64,000 nt of DNA from UBA9926 sp038131595 (GCA_038131595.1 JAYPPR010000008.1:372001-436000); one strand, 5' to 3'. Numbered from the stretch's first letter, positions 40,958-51,134 are shown. Translations and numbers: made by a program. The notes: generated by a model not told the origin, from the sequence alone.

Positions 40958-41824
40958 TTAGCCGAGCAATTCTGCGGTTTGAAGATGTGCTTTGAGCGCC
41001 AAAAAGAAGTTTGACACTACCGGCAGCGAGTAGGTGGACTTACGTGCTACAAAGCGGACGGGGCGCATCAATCCATGCCGCCCTAGGCTGATCAGTAATT
41101 TGTCGTCAATCCCCAGTGCTCGAGCAACGCCGATGGGCACTAGCGCATGCCCAAATCCTGCGACGCCCATCTGGGCCACAGAAAAGAACGATTCCAGTGC
41201 GACCTCCCGCTTGATACCAAGCTTTGACACCAACTCTCCAAAAGACCGCCACGCGCCTGAGTAATCCTCGATGCTAATCACGCTCAGCGGCTGCCCCTCT
41301 GACCATTTCAGCTTTTTGAGTCCTGAAGGAATGATAACCATCGGTTCATGCGCGAGGATCTCTGATTGCAGATCGGTGTCGTGTGAATCAAGTCCGGTGC
41401 AGACACCCAACATAAATTCACCAGAGCGAATGCGATCCAGTACCACAGACGTTCGGTGGGCGTGAAAGGTGAACTGCACATCTGGCATGGTTGCGCTCAC
41501 CGAGTGAAACGCACTTGCCCCCCACGAGGACAAAATTGCATCAGACACCCCGATCATCAGCTCCCCACGGGAAGCGGCCGAGTCTTCTACAAATAAGTCT
41601 CGCAATTCAGACAAAAATGGCGAAATCTTATCGACCAGTTTTTGGCCGTGCCTGGTGAGCTCTACTCTGCGACCTTTCTTTTGTATGAGTGGTCGGTTGT
41701 AGTATTTCTCGAGTGCCGCGATCCGCTTACTCACCGCGGATTGCGAAATGCGGAGTTCGGTACTGGCTTCTATCATGGTTCCAGCACGGGCGAGGGCCAG
41801 CAGTGTTTCCAGATTTTCAACCAT
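40958..41824 (-). CDS. LysR-family transcriptional regulator
   Basis: A 288-residue regulator with an N-terminal winged helix-turn-helix (about 1-60): LETLLALARAGTMIEASTELRISQSAVSKRIAALEKYY. The substrate-binding domain spans ~85-285 with GELMIGVSDAILSSWGA and the later LESFFSVAQMGVAGFGHALVPIGVARALG. Its start is 62 bases from the end of the acyl-CoA carboxylase gene, and both read on the minus strand. It could therefore sit in the same transcript and is a candidate regulator of that gene. The effector is unknown. Confidence 0.92.
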   Translation of the reverse strand: MVENLETLLALARAGTMIEASTELRISQSAVSKRIAALEKYYNRPLIQKKGRRVELTRHGQKLVDKISPFLSELRDLFVEDSAASRGELMIGVSDAILSSWGASAFHSVSATMPDVQFTFHAHRTSVVLDRIRSGEFMLGVCTGLDSHDTDLQSEILAHEPMVIIPSGLKKLKWSEGQPLSVISIEDYSGAWRSFGELVSKLGIKREVALESFFSVAQMGVAGFGHALVPIGVARALGIDDKLLISLGRHGLMRPVRFVARKSTYSLPVVSNFFLALKAHLQTAELLG

Positions 41825-41885
41825 TTAGTGATCTCCGTCCGATGCGCGAGCAGTCGCTCGCACTCATGCTGCCATCCTTTGACCC

Positions 41886-44800
41886 TTAAACGTCGGGTAC
41901 AGGCTCCACAACGAAAAGCAGATCTCCCTCGTTGACGGCTTGTCCGCTCGTCACATTGATTCGCGTCACTCGGTACTTCTGATTGGAGGGATAGAGCTCT
42001 CCTGCGGCACTCGCATAAGCCGACAATCTAAACGGCGCAAACATTTTCATTGCTTCCAGAACACAAAGCACATCATCCACTGACACGACGTCGCCTAGAT
42101 TCACATATTCAGGCTCAGAGGGGGAAGGCGTTCTAAAGAAGACGCCGGTCGATGGCGCCAGCACCCTAATTTCCCCACTATCTTCAATCGTTAGGGACTC
42201 AAGCGTTAAGTCCGAAGCACGAGAGCCGGCGGCCTCATCGATCTCTTCAATCAATGAATGGACATCGGTTCTGCCTAAAAAGCCAGGTAAGTAAGTTGTG
42301 TCGTAGTCTCCGCCTAAGAACACTTCGTCCCGCAGGATGCGTTTAATGAGTGCGATATTCGTGTTAATTCCTTCAATGACGACGTCGTCTAAATAGCTCG
42401 CGAGATTGGCAACCGCATCGTTTCTGTCTGATCCTTCTGCGATCACCTGGATGATCAAACTATCGTAAAACGGCGACACCATCTTGTCCGCGGCAGCCAT
42501 GGAAATGAGCGTAATACCTTCTCGTTCAGGTAGCTCACATCGCGTGATTCGGCCTGGGGTCGGCTGGAAGGTGACCTGCCCCATCGCGTCAATCGATGCT
42601 CGCTCTGCATTGATCCTCGCCTCAATGGCATACCCTGTCTCTTGTGGCACCATGGCCTCAATAGACTCGCCAGACGCGATCTTGAACTGTTCAGCAACAA
42701 TATCGATTCCTGTTGTTGCCTCGGTCACCGGGTGCTCGACCTGAAGTCGGGTATTCATCTCCATGAAGTACACCGCCTGACTCGGCACATCAAAAATGAA
42801 CTCGACCGTGCCCGCACCAATGTAATCCACCTTTTCAGCAATGGACGCCGCGCACCTGAAGACCTCTTCCCGAAGCGCTTCTCCCAGCAGTGTGGAACCA
42901 GACTCCTCCAGCAGCTTCTGATTATTTCGTTGAACGCTACAGTCTCTTAAGCCCAAGACGCGCGTATTGCCATGCGTGTCTCTTAGCACCTGCGCTTCAA
43001 TATGACGCAGTGAAGTCACGCACTTTTCTATGTAAACATCTCCATTACCAAATGCGCTACGAGCCTCGGTGGTGACTTGATGGAACAACTGATGCAGTTG
43101 TTCGGCCCGATCAACCTTAACAATGCCCTTGCCGCCGCCGCCGTGAACCGCTTTCAATAAAATGGGGTATCCCACCTGCTCGGCGATTTCCAGCGCGCGC
43201 TCTGATGAATCCACGATTCCGTGACTTCCGGGCACAACCGGCACTCCGATAGACATGGTGGTGCTAATCGCGTTGGATTTATTGCCCATGGTTTCCATAC
43301 TGACAACCTTGGGCCCGATGAAATTGATGTCCTTTTGTCTGACTAGCGCGGCAAAGTTAGGCGTCTCTGAGAGGAATCCGATTCCTGGATGCAGAGCATC
43401 AACCCCCTGACTCTGCGCGATGTTCAAAATGCTCAATGCATTTAAATAGCTTTCATCAGATGTATTACCGCCGATAGGAACGACCGTCCCTTTTTCCCCC
43501 GCCGCTCGAACCAGGTCTGCTGGCACTGACTCCATATCGGGATCGCTTTGAACCAATACGACGTCCAGCCCATGCTCGAGTGATTTGGTCACCAGCTTCA
43601 CCGCGGTACACCCTCTGGCATGGACCAGCACTTTTGAGACCGGCCTGATGACGTCTGGATTGACTGGCTGCGCCGAGGCCGCAGACTCGGGGGCGTCGCC
43701 CTCTAGCCGTCCTGCCATGATTCGATCAACCACTTGGACAACGCTTTCCACGGGGACGGGGATCTCGGGATCAACCGAGCGCAATTGCTCGTCTAGCTGA
43801 GCAGCGAAAGGATGCTGGACCAGCCCCTGCATCGCGCCATCGCGACTCGATAAGTAGTTACTCATTAGACAGGTGAAAGGAAGGTTTCTCTCGACCACCG
43901 CCTGCCCTGCGAAGGGCATGCTCGCTCCCGAGAAATAATAAGTTTGAACCAAGGGATGGGTCACAAAACTTGCCTGCGCACCTCCAGTACAGTCTCCGTA
44001 CCCGAACATGATGATCGGCAAATCGTTATCTCTTGCGAATCTCGTAATCCGATCATTGACGACAGCCATCGTAAAGAGTGCTGCAGCGCCTTCTTTGGTT
44101 TGCATGCCGCCGGAGGATATAAAACAGATGACCGGCAACCGCTGTACTGCGCACTCGACCAGCAGCTTACAAAAACGAACGCAATCCGAGTTGTCGATAC
44201 TCCCAGCCTGGAAGGCCACGTTTGACACGACAAATCCTGCTCGATAGCGGTGCTCAGCGCCTTTAAATTCGCCGATTCCTGTGATCAAACCATGCGGCCT
44301 GACCTCTGCCTTGAGGGCCGATTCAATAGACGGTCTAAACGTGGGGAACGAGACAGGATTCGCCGACATAAGGCTGGCGTCCATCTCAACAAAATTGTCG
44401 ATGAAAGCATCCTTGATGCTGTCTATCGTTGTGTGTTTTGCCCTTTTTTCACGGGTCAATATCTCGTTGAACAGCAAATCTCGATAAGCAATGTTTAAGC
44501 GATTCCAGAAGTCTTTTCTGCGCCCGATGCGAGCTGGCTCAAGCCTTCCAGAAAATGCTTTACCCGCGGCGGCCGCACCCTGAAGCTCAGGCAAGACGCG
44601 TTCAAATAAATGGCTTAGCACAACGAACAGCGTATCCGACTTATCTTTGTGGACGCCGCGCATCCATTCTTCAACTTGACGCAAAAAATTCGAGCCGTTG
44701 CTGTGCTCTGAGAGCCGCATGCTCCACTCGACAAATCGCCCGCGAATGTCTTGCTCCGATCGACCCGCAAAGAGGGGCGACGCCGACAATCGATTGATCG

Positions 44801-46793
44801 CTTCTGCGAGGATCTTCTCAAGCGTAGTCTGCTGAAGCGCACGCGAGGTTTGAGCTTCTCGCGCAATCGCTACTAAATCTGCGATCAATGCATCGTAGAC
44901 CTCTGAGAACACAAGCAAGTGCTCACATTCTTCAATGAATTGAGGTTGAATTTCTCCGTCGAGCAAGATGTCGATGACGGTGAGATCTTGTTGATCTCCA
45001 GGAACACCGATAGCGCGATACGGCTCGATTTGATTGAAAAGGGTTTCCTCGAGAATTCGTCGGTTCGCCTTGATAAAGGAGCTCTTGTGCTGACTCTCAT
45101 TGATCAAGGCCATCGCGCTATCGCTTAGCGAGAGCTCACTGCCTGATCCATCGCCAACGAGCAAACCAGTCTCGATCATCAGATTAAGTTCAGAAGCGAG
45201 TTCGGACTTCAGAAAATCAATATTCTTTTGATCGATGTAGCCTGCATCAAATAACTTCCGGCCTTCGAAGCTGAACGACGACTTCACGCGGCCGATAAAC
45301 TCGCTCGAGTCGTTAGACATGCTGCGCAGGAGCGACTTCACGTCTCTGATATCTTTGGTAGACAGCAGTGCCGAAGCATTTTCAAAGTCTTTCAGGTAAT
45401 CGACGAGCGCCAGGAGGTTATCTTTCGCACTCGCCTTCCAGCGGTTATATAGGTGCAAGCCAATCTCAAGGGTCAAGTCACGTTTTGCTCGCTCGTAATT
45501 ATCTTGAGGCTCACCAAAAAGGAAGGTTCGGATAGCGCCCTGCTCAGCGCCTAATCGTTCGCGACGATCTTGAAACGTCTTCCATGCCTTAGACAAATGA
45601 TCTTCATAGAGAATTTTGTCTGGGTCCTGCAGCCAAGTTAAGAAAGCACTGCGCCGCTCTCGGTGGACTCGCTCTGCTAGCTCACCAGGCGGAATTTCAG
45701 CGTCAACCAAGCGGCCATATTGAGTCGTTGTTGTGGCCTTGATCCGGCTGCGTAAGCCCAAGTAACGAAGGTATCGGTAGGCAACGCCAAATACATTGGG
45801 GTATTCAGTGGGTGACGTTCTCAGCTTCAGCGTTGAGCTCGCGTTCACCGCTGACAAAAAGGGACTGGGCTCTAGATACCGGCGGATATTTCGATGATAG
45901 TGGTCCAGGATTTCAGGATGATCCGCGACAAAATTTCTCGCACCCGTTTCGATCGACTCGATTCCATTGACGATCGCGGCGTAAAAATGGTCGATGGTAT
46001 CCGTTTCACCTGGGTCAAAATCAACGATGCCATCAATGTTTCCCTGCTTGTACAACTCGTAAGCAGAGACGCCCACAAATTTCGCACATTCTTGCCATGA
46101 TAGGTTGTAGCGACGCACGAGGTTTGCGAGTGAGCGTGGATGAATCGTATTAAATACGCCGGTCCGACAAGAGAGTAGCAAGTTGCTGGCGGCCAGCGGT
46201 ATTGCACCGCCAGAATACCCTTGCCCGATAATGATACCGAGCGTCGGCACATCGACATTACACAGCTCAGCGATCAGCCTTGATATGGAATGGGCTTGAT
46301 TATTCCCGTTCGCTTCCTCGTACGGATCGGCTCCGGGAGTGTCCATTAATGTCAAAATAGGCAGCGAGCGGATAGCGTAGCTACTCGCTCTTTGGGCTGC
46401 GAGCTCATGATGCTCTGGGCCCCAAACTCCTGAGGCAGTTGCTCGATCCTGCGCGATAACACCAATTTTTCGAGGACCCGTTGAGAACTCTAACGTGAGT
46501 TCACAGGCATAAAATGGCCCCTGGCTCATTTCATTTACCAATGGCACGTTGAGCGATCGTAGGACTGCTCGAGCACCTGGCCGCCCTGACTCCTCGGTAG
46601 GTGCGACACTCGCAGCGATGTACTCGTCCACTTCCATAGACTGAAGCCGCTCGACCTGCGCGTTAATTTGGCGCTCTGTCAGCAGCCCCTTAATCACTGC
46701 TGCTGGCTCCTTTCGAGGAAACAGTGAGAAGTCTTGGGAAAGTTGTTCAGCGTTGAAGTAAAGCTGATCAACAGATTCGGCTTGGTCAGTCAT
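41886..46793 (-). CDS. Single-chain acyl-CoA carboxylase (CT-alpha, CT-beta, biotin carboxylase, BCCP)
   Basis: A 1635-residue fusion carrying a whole biotin-dependent carboxylase. Residues ~85-310 resemble the AccA-type carboxyltransferase half (VIAQDRATASGVWGPEHHELAAQRA, LMDTPGADPYEEANGNNQAHSI). ~310-790 is a linker with no obvious domain. ~790-1010 resembles the AccD-type half (GIGEFKGAEHRYRAGFVVSN, ISSGGMQTKEGAAALFTMA). Residue 1050 on is biotin carboxylase with the ATP loop HGGGGKGIVKV and EMNTRLQVEHPVTE. ~1545-1632 is the biotin carrier with LEAMKMFAP; the biotinyl-Lys is residue 1583. Order is CT first, the reverse of eukaryotic ACC. It would carboxylate acetyl-CoA or a longer acyl-CoA. 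LysR gene follows; fumarase gene precedes it by 75 bases. Confidence 0.92.
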   Translation of the reverse strand: MTDQAESVDQLYFNAEQLSQDFSLFPRKEPAAVIKGLLTERQINAQVERLQSMEVDEYIAASVAPTEESGRPGARAVLRSLNVPLVNEMSQGPFYACELTLEFSTGPRKIGVIAQDRATASGVWGPEHHELAAQRASSYAIRSLPILTLMDTPGADPYEEANGNNQAHSISRLIAELCNVDVPTLGIIIGQGYSGGAIPLAASNLLLSCRTGVFNTIHPRSLANLVRRYNLSWQECAKFVGVSAYELYKQGNIDGIVDFDPGETDTIDHFYAAIVNGIESIETGARNFVADHPEILDHYHRNIRRYLEPSPFLSAVNASSTLKLRTSPTEYPNVFGVAYRYLRYLGLRSRIKATTTTQYGRLVDAEIPPGELAERVHRERRSAFLTWLQDPDKILYEDHLSKAWKTFQDRRERLGAEQGAIRTFLFGEPQDNYERAKRDLTLEIGLHLYNRWKASAKDNLLALVDYLKDFENASALLSTKDIRDVKSLLRSMSNDSSEFIGRVKSSFSFEGRKLFDAGYIDQKNIDFLKSELASELNLMIETGLLVGDGSGSELSLSDSAMALINESQHKSSFIKANRRILEETLFNQIEPYRAIGVPGDQQDLTVIDILLDGEIQPQFIEECEHLLVFSEVYDALIADLVAIAREAQTSRALQQTTLEKILAEAINRLSASPLFAGRSEQDIRGRFVEWSMRLSEHSNGSNFLRQVEEWMRGVHKDKSDTLFVVLSHLFERVLPELQGAAAAGKAFSGRLEPARIGRRKDFWNRLNIAYRDLLFNEILTREKRAKHTTIDSIKDAFIDNFVEMDASLMSANPVSFPTFRPSIESALKAEVRPHGLITGIGEFKGAEHRYRAGFVVSNVAFQAGSIDNSDCVRFCKLLVECAVQRLPVICFISSGGMQTKEGAAALFTMAVVNDRITRFARDNDLPIIMFGYGDCTGGAQASFVTHPLVQTYYFSGASMPFAGQAVVERNLPFTCLMSNYLSSRDGAMQGLVQHPFAAQLDEQLRSVDPEIPVPVESVVQVVDRIMAGRLEGDAPESAASAQPVNPDVIRPVSKVLVHARGCTAVKLVTKSLEHGLDVVLVQSDPDMESVPADLVRAAGEKGTVVPIGGNTSDESYLNALSILNIAQSQGVDALHPGIGFLSETPNFAALVRQKDINFIGPKVVSMETMGNKSNAISTTMSIGVPVVPGSHGIVDSSERALEIAEQVGYPILLKAVHGGGGKGIVKVDRAEQLHQLFHQVTTEARSAFGNGDVYIEKCVTSLRHIEAQVLRDTHGNTRVLGLRDCSVQRNNQKLLEESGSTLLGEALREEVFRCAASIAEKVDYIGAGTVEFIFDVPSQAVYFMEMNTRLQVEHPVTEATTGIDIVAEQFKIASGESIEAMVPQETGYAIEARINAERASIDAMGQVTFQPTPGRITRCELPEREGITLISMAAADKMVSPFYDSLIIQVIAEGSDRNDAVANLASYLDDVVIEGINTNIALIKRILRDEVFLGGDYDTTYLPGFLGRTDVHSLIEEIDEAAGSRASDLTLESLTIEDSGEIRVLAPSTGVFFRTPSPSEPEYVNLGDVVSVDDVLCVLEAMKMFAPFRLSAYASAAGELYPSNQKYRVTRINVTSGQAVNEGDLLFVVEPVPDV

Positions 46794-46868
46794 ACCGAGC
46801 GTTTATCCTTTCTATTGGTCGTTGGCCCCAGCTCACAGTGCAGAGTGGGCACTTTGTTTGGCCCAGAA

Positions 46869-48398
46869 TTATCCAGCTTCCGTCACGGGGATCAATCCAA
46901 TTTCCCCTTGCCAGTGTCGCGGCCCAGTCTGATGAACGGACTCGCCCTTGGAATCAACCGCGACGGTCACCGGCATGTCTTCCACTTCAAACTCATGGAT
47001 GGCCTCCATTCCTAATTCGGGGAAAGCCACCACACGGGAACGCTTAATCGCTTTCGATACCAGATAGGCGGCCCCGCCCACTGCCATTAAGTAAACAGCG
47101 CCGTGGGATTTGATGGCTTCAATGGCGAGCGGACCTCGCTCAGCTTTACCGATCATCCCTAAGAGACCCGTCTTTTCGAGCATCATGGCCGTGAACCCAT
47201 CCATGCGCGTTGATGTTGTTGGCCCAGCCGGTCCCACTACTTCATCCCGAACAGGATCCACAGGGCCGACGTAGTAGATAAATTTTCCGGTTAAATCGAC
47301 GCCATCAGGGAGCGTCTCGCCCCGCTCGAAGAGATCGCGGATCTTTTTATGTGCAGCATCGCGCCCTGTGAGCATGGTGCCGCTAATAAGGAGCGTCTCA
47401 CCAGGCTGCCATTGGCTCACGTCTTCTGCTGTTACCTGATCCAAATTCACGCGGCGCGCTCCTGCACCAGCCTCCCAAGTGATGGATGGCCAATCCTCAA
47501 GCGATGGAGGAGTCAGTTCAGCTGGCCCACTGCCATCTAGCGTGAAGTGAACGTGACGTGTGGCTGCGCAATTTGGAATCATGGCAACCGGCAAGTTGGC
47601 AGCGTGGGTCGGATAGTCCAGGATTTTCACGTCCAAGACCGTCGTCAGACCACCAAGCCCTTGCGCGCCAATCCCCAATGCATTGACCTTCTCAAAGATC
47701 TCAAGCCGCAATTCCTCGATCCGATTGCTGGGCCCACGATCAATCAACGTTTGTATATCGATGTCCCCCATCAACGACCGTTTGGCCAGTAGCATGGCCT
47801 TCTCAGCCGTTCCGCCGATGCCAATACCGAGCATTCCTGGTGGGCACCAACCAGCACCCATGGTCGGCACGGTTTTGAGCACCCAATCAACAATGGAGTC
47901 TGCCGGGTTTAGCATGGCGAGTTTTGACTTGGCTTCCGAGCCCCCGCCCTTTGCTGCGAGTTGGATATGGACTTCGTTCCCGGGCACTAACTCCATGTGA
48001 ATGACAGCAGGAGTGTTGTCCTGCGTATTCTTTCGCGCGCCGGCTGGGTCAGCTAGCACCGAGGCTCGAAGCACGTTATCTGGCAACAGATAGGCACGGC
48101 GGACGCCTTCGTTGATCAACTCCTCCAAACTGCGGTCCGTCTCAAACCGCACATTCATGCCTACTGAGACAAAGACATTGACGATTCCCGTATCTTGGCA
48201 AATGGGTCGCTGGCCTTCAGCGCACATCCTCGAGTTGATCAAGATTTGAGCCATCGCATCCTTGGCAGCAGGCGACGCCTCTCTCTCGTAGGCTTCGTGG
48301 ACTGCCTTGATGAAATCAACCGGGTGGTAATATGAAATGAACTGGAGCGCATCTTGAACGCTCTGGATCAAATCATCTTCTTTAATCATCACGCTCAA
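46869..48398 (-). CDS. Class I fumarate hydratase
   Basis: A 509-residue iron-sulfur fumarase that hydrates fumarate to L-malate in the TCA cycle. It has the three cluster Cys in RPICQDTG, MGAGWCPPG and MIPNCAATRH, plus VGPAGPTTSTRMDGF and GKAERGPLAIEAIK. The N-terminal alpha domain and C-terminal beta domain are in one chain, as in E. coli FumA/FumB. I keep a TTG start at 48396-48398 since AGGAG is 8 bases upstream; an ATG 3 codons in (48389) is the alternative. It precedes the acyl-CoA carboxylase gene on the same strand. The oxygen-labile 4Fe-4S cluster makes it sensitive to oxidants and copper. Confidence 0.94.
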   Translation of the reverse strand: MSVMIKEDDLIQSVQDALQFISYYHPVDFIKAVHEAYEREASPAAKDAMAQILINSRMCAEGQRPICQDTGIVNVFVSVGMNVRFETDRSLEELINEGVRRAYLLPDNVLRASVLADPAGARKNTQDNTPAVIHMELVPGNEVHIQLAAKGGGSEAKSKLAMLNPADSIVDWVLKTVPTMGAGWCPPGMLGIGIGGTAEKAMLLAKRSLMGDIDIQTLIDRGPSNRIEELRLEIFEKVNALGIGAQGLGGLTTVLDVKILDYPTHAANLPVAMIPNCAATRHVHFTLDGSGPAELTPPSLEDWPSITWEAGAGARRVNLDQVTAEDVSQWQPGETLLISGTMLTGRDAAHKKIRDLFERGETLPDGVDLTGKFIYYVGPVDPVRDEVVGPAGPTTSTRMDGFTAMMLEKTGLLGMIGKAERGPLAIEAIKSHGAVYLMAVGGAAYLVSKAIKRSRVVAFPELGMEAIHEFEVEDMPVTVAVDSKGESVHQTGPRHWQGEIGLIPVTEAG

Positions 48399-48634
48399 CG
48401 CTTGCGCTCCTTGGTGATTGAATTTGGGTGAAGGCGGCGCGCTCTACTCCGTGTGCCGATAAGACGACCGCTTCAAGGGTCGCTCGACATAGGCGCTTAC
48501 CGCTTATTTCCGGCCTAGGCGGCATGAGCGCAGGCCTGCGATTTGGAGCAGCTTACTTAAGCTCCCTTCAGCTCCTGATCCTGCAAGCCGGCTCAAGCCT
48601 CTAGATCGATCTATGAACAAAAAGTTTCTGGTGC

Positions 48635-49117
48635 TTAGGCGTACATCAGTCGCGTCAACGACTCTGCAACACAAACCGGCTTCGACCCACCTTCGAGCTC
48701 AACCGACACCTCACGCTTAATTTGGATCGTATTCGGCGCCTTTAGTTCCGCTAGCATTAACGTGTGACGGGCACGTATCTTTGAATTGACCGGTACTGGA
48801 CCAGGAAAACGGACCTTATCCATTCCGTAGTTCACGCCCATAAACACGCCTTCTAGTGCCTCGGGCTTCAGTTGGGGAACGCTTTTGCCTAGGTGAACAA
48901 TCAGAGACAGGGTCAGAAACCCATGCGCAATCGTCACTTTATAGGGGGATAGCTCTGCCGACTTTTCTGGGTCGATGTGAATGAACTGATGATCTAACGT
49001 TGCATCGGCAAACAAATTAATTCTGTCTTGCGTCACTTCAAACCATTCACCGACCCCCTCTTCTTGGCCTTCAATGGATTTGAAAATTTCTAAAGCGGCT
49101 GCTGCTTTTTCTGACAT
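48635..49117 (-). CDS. MaoC-family (R)-specific enoyl-CoA hydratase
   Basis: A 160-residue hotdog hydratase. The catalytic Asp/His pair is in FADATLDHQFIHIDPE, and YKVTIAHGFLTLSLIVHL is the second core block; both match R-hydratases of the MaoC/NodN type. The N-terminal ~25 residues form a short helical lead-in. It would hydrate trans-2-enoyl-CoA to (R)-3-hydroxyacyl-CoA, linking beta-oxidation to PHA or other (R)-hydroxyacyl uses. The neighbours (thiolase, FabY) fit fatty-acid metabolism. Its own upstream region is the repeat-bearing 748-bp gap. Confidence 0.88.
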   Translation of the reverse strand: MSEKAAAALEIFKSIEGQEEGVGEWFEVTQDRINLFADATLDHQFIHIDPEKSAELSPYKVTIAHGFLTLSLIVHLGKSVPQLKPEALEGVFMGVNYGMDKVRFPGPVPVNSKIRARHTLMLAELKAPNTIQIKREVSVELEGGSKPVCVAESLTRLMYA

Positions 49118-49865
49118 TTGGCTAACTCCCCATCAACTAATCCATCTCTGCGAATTCATGACATCATCGATCAAGTTTCGCCCGAGAATCATGTTCGGAC
49201 GTCGCATCTAAATGGGCTCACTCGTCCTCAGATAACTACCTCCGTCCTGTCTGCGAGTCTATCACACGGCGGGCAGTAGGCCGGCACCGATTCGACTTCC
49301 TAGCACGTCGAACCGGACCTTCATCCATCACGAACACGCCATCGAGCAGCGCTATTCGCCTCAGCACTTCATCAGGCCCGAGACATTACACGGAAGTGCT
49401 GACGAGGCTTATATCGCCCTCCATTAATCGTCGGAAATGGGCTAATGCTATCGGGTTATTAGAGATTCCCCCGGGCTCACGAGATCAATCCAAAGATGAC
49501 CGCCCGTGCCGCTAGGGCGTTACTGCATAACACCAACAATAGGGCCAAGTTAATTAACGTTGGGACTGGCCAGCCAGGGGAAGAGAGCCCTCAGCGCAGG
49601 CAAGCGCGCAATAAGAGCCCTCAGCGCAAGCAATAAGAGCCCTCAGCGCACACAACAAAGAGCCCTCAGCGCAAACAATACGAGCCTTCAGCACAAACGA
49701 TAAAAGCCAAAAGCACAAGAACGGTAGGCCTTAAAAAAGTGAGTGACAACGTCGCTGGGTTAGGACGCCGTTGACTGGTTTGCAAAGCAAGCTTCCGCTA
49801 TCCTTTGGCCCGGGGCGAATCTCGCGTGACATCCATTTTCTGGGAACTTTTAGGGAACAACTCAT
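49118..49865. other. Divergent intergenic region with 22-bp repeats
   Basis: A 748-bp gap between maoC-like (minus) and thiolase (plus). I see no gene. A degenerate 22-bp tandem array lies at 49584-49724, the only strong structure. The rest (49118-49583) shows no coding pattern on either strand. The thiolase has AGGGAAC 8 bases before its ATG. Confidence 0.5.
49584..49724. repeat. Degenerate 22-bp tandem repeat, about six copies
   Basis: Copies of AGAGCCCTCAGCGCAAACAATA (22 bases, with length 23 and 30 variants) start at 49584, 49614, 49636, 49659 and 49681, with a decayed sixth at 49703. Copies are more divergent than those of the 7- and 9-bp arrays, so the array is older. Adjacent copies are not separated by unique spacers, so it is not a CRISPR array. 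It lies 160 bases upstream of the thiolase start. Confidence 0.9.
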
Positions 49866-51044
49866 ATGTCTGACGCTGTTTACATTATTGACGGTGCTCG
49901 AACCCCGATGGGCGGGCTCATGGGTGAGTTGAGTACACTTTCCGCGGTGAATCTTGGCGAAGTCGCTATCCGTTCAGCGCTGGAGAAATCCAATCTAAGC
50001 GGCGACGACATCGATGAAGTCATTATGGGCTGCGTCTTGCCCTCGGGACTCCGTCAAGGGCCTGCCAGACAAGCTGCAATCGACGCAGGTATCCCCGACA
50101 GCGTAGGCGCCACTACGATCAATAAGTTATGCGGGTCTGGCATGAAGTCGGTGATGCTATCGCACGATTTGATTCGCGCCGGGACGAATCAGGTCATGGT
50201 TGCAGGCGGGATGGAGAGCATGAGCAATGCACCTTACCTCCTGCCAAAGGCGCGCGGTGGACTGAGAATGGGTCACGGCGAGCTGCAAGACTGCATGTTC
50301 ACTGACGGTCTTGAGGATGCGAAGACAGGTCGACTAATGGGCGCGTTCGCCCAAGATGTGGCCGATCAGCACCAACTCACGCGAGAAGCCATGGACGAAT
50401 ACGCGATTGGCTCATTGCGACGCGCCATGGCAGCGATCGAATCTGGGGCTCTCACCGCTGAGATCGCACCCGTTACGGTCAAACACCGCAAAGGCGAGAC
50501 CATCATCGATACTGACGAACAACCGGGGAACGCCAATATCGACAAAATACCCCAACTGAAACCTGCGTTTAAGGCGGACGGCACGGTCACCGCAGCCAAC
50601 TCCAGCTCGATCTCCGATGGAGCCTCTGCGTTAGTGCTGGCAAGCGAGACGGCCGTGGCTGAAAAAGGCTTGAAACCAATGGCTAAAATCCTTGGCCATA
50701 CTACGCATTCGCGACACCCGTCAGAATTCACCCTGGCGCCTATCGACGCCATTAAAACCTTGCTCGATCGACTCAATTGGCAAGCCAGCGATGTGGACTT
50801 GTTCGAGATCAACGAAGCATTTGCAATGGTCACCATGTTGGCGATCAAAGAAGTTGGTATCGATCCCGACAAGGTGAACGTGAATGGCGGTGCCTGCGCT
50901 CAAGGGCACCCCATAGGCTCAACCGGTTCGAGGATCATTGTCTCGCTCGTCCACGCACTCAAGCGACGAGGTCTCAATCGAGGTATTGCTTCGCTCTGTA
51001 TTGGCGGAGGCGAGGCGACCGCCGTCGCTGTGGAATTAGTCTGA
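49866..51044 (+). CDS. Thiolase family (acetyl-CoA C-acyltransferase)
   Basis: A 392-residue thiolase. Nucleophilic Cys89 is in ATTINKLCGSGMKSV. The His base is in NGGACAQGHPIGSTG and the second Cys in IASLCIGGGEATA. GMESMSNAPYLLPKARGG is also standard. Thiolases either cleave 3-ketoacyl-CoA or condense two acetyl-CoA; the sequence does not discriminate, although the wording resembles biosynthetic acetoacetyl-CoA thiolase. It heads a short cluster with fabY, 90 bases apart, and lies opposite the MaoC hydratase gene, which suits 3-hydroxyacyl metabolism. Confidence 0.93.
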   Translation: MSDAVYIIDGARTPMGGLMGELSTLSAVNLGEVAIRSALEKSNLSGDDIDEVIMGCVLPSGLRQGPARQAAIDAGIPDSVGATTINKLCGSGMKSVMLSHDLIRAGTNQVMVAGGMESMSNAPYLLPKARGGLRMGHGELQDCMFTDGLEDAKTGRLMGAFAQDVADQHQLTREAMDEYAIGSLRRAMAAIESGALTAEIAPVTVKHRKGETIIDTDEQPGNANIDKIPQLKPAFKADGTVTAANSSSISDGASALVLASETAVAEKGLKPMAKILGHTTHSRHPSEFTLAPIDAIKTLLDRLNWQASDVDLFEINEAFAMVTMLAIKEVGIDPDKVNVNGGACAQGHPIGSTGSRIIVSLVHALKRRGLNRGIASLCIGGGEATAVAVELV

Positions 51045-51134
51045 TCATTAGAGCCATGCTCCCAATCACCTGGTCGCGAGAGCGCCAATGAGGCTCATGC
51101 GCCAAGATCAATTTGCAAGGAGAGACCGACTGCC

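Noticed and set aside
49584..49724. CRISPR array
   Set aside because: Repeats are directly adjacent with no unique spacers, and no cas genes are in the window. The same applies to the arrays at 13062, 27106 and 55889.
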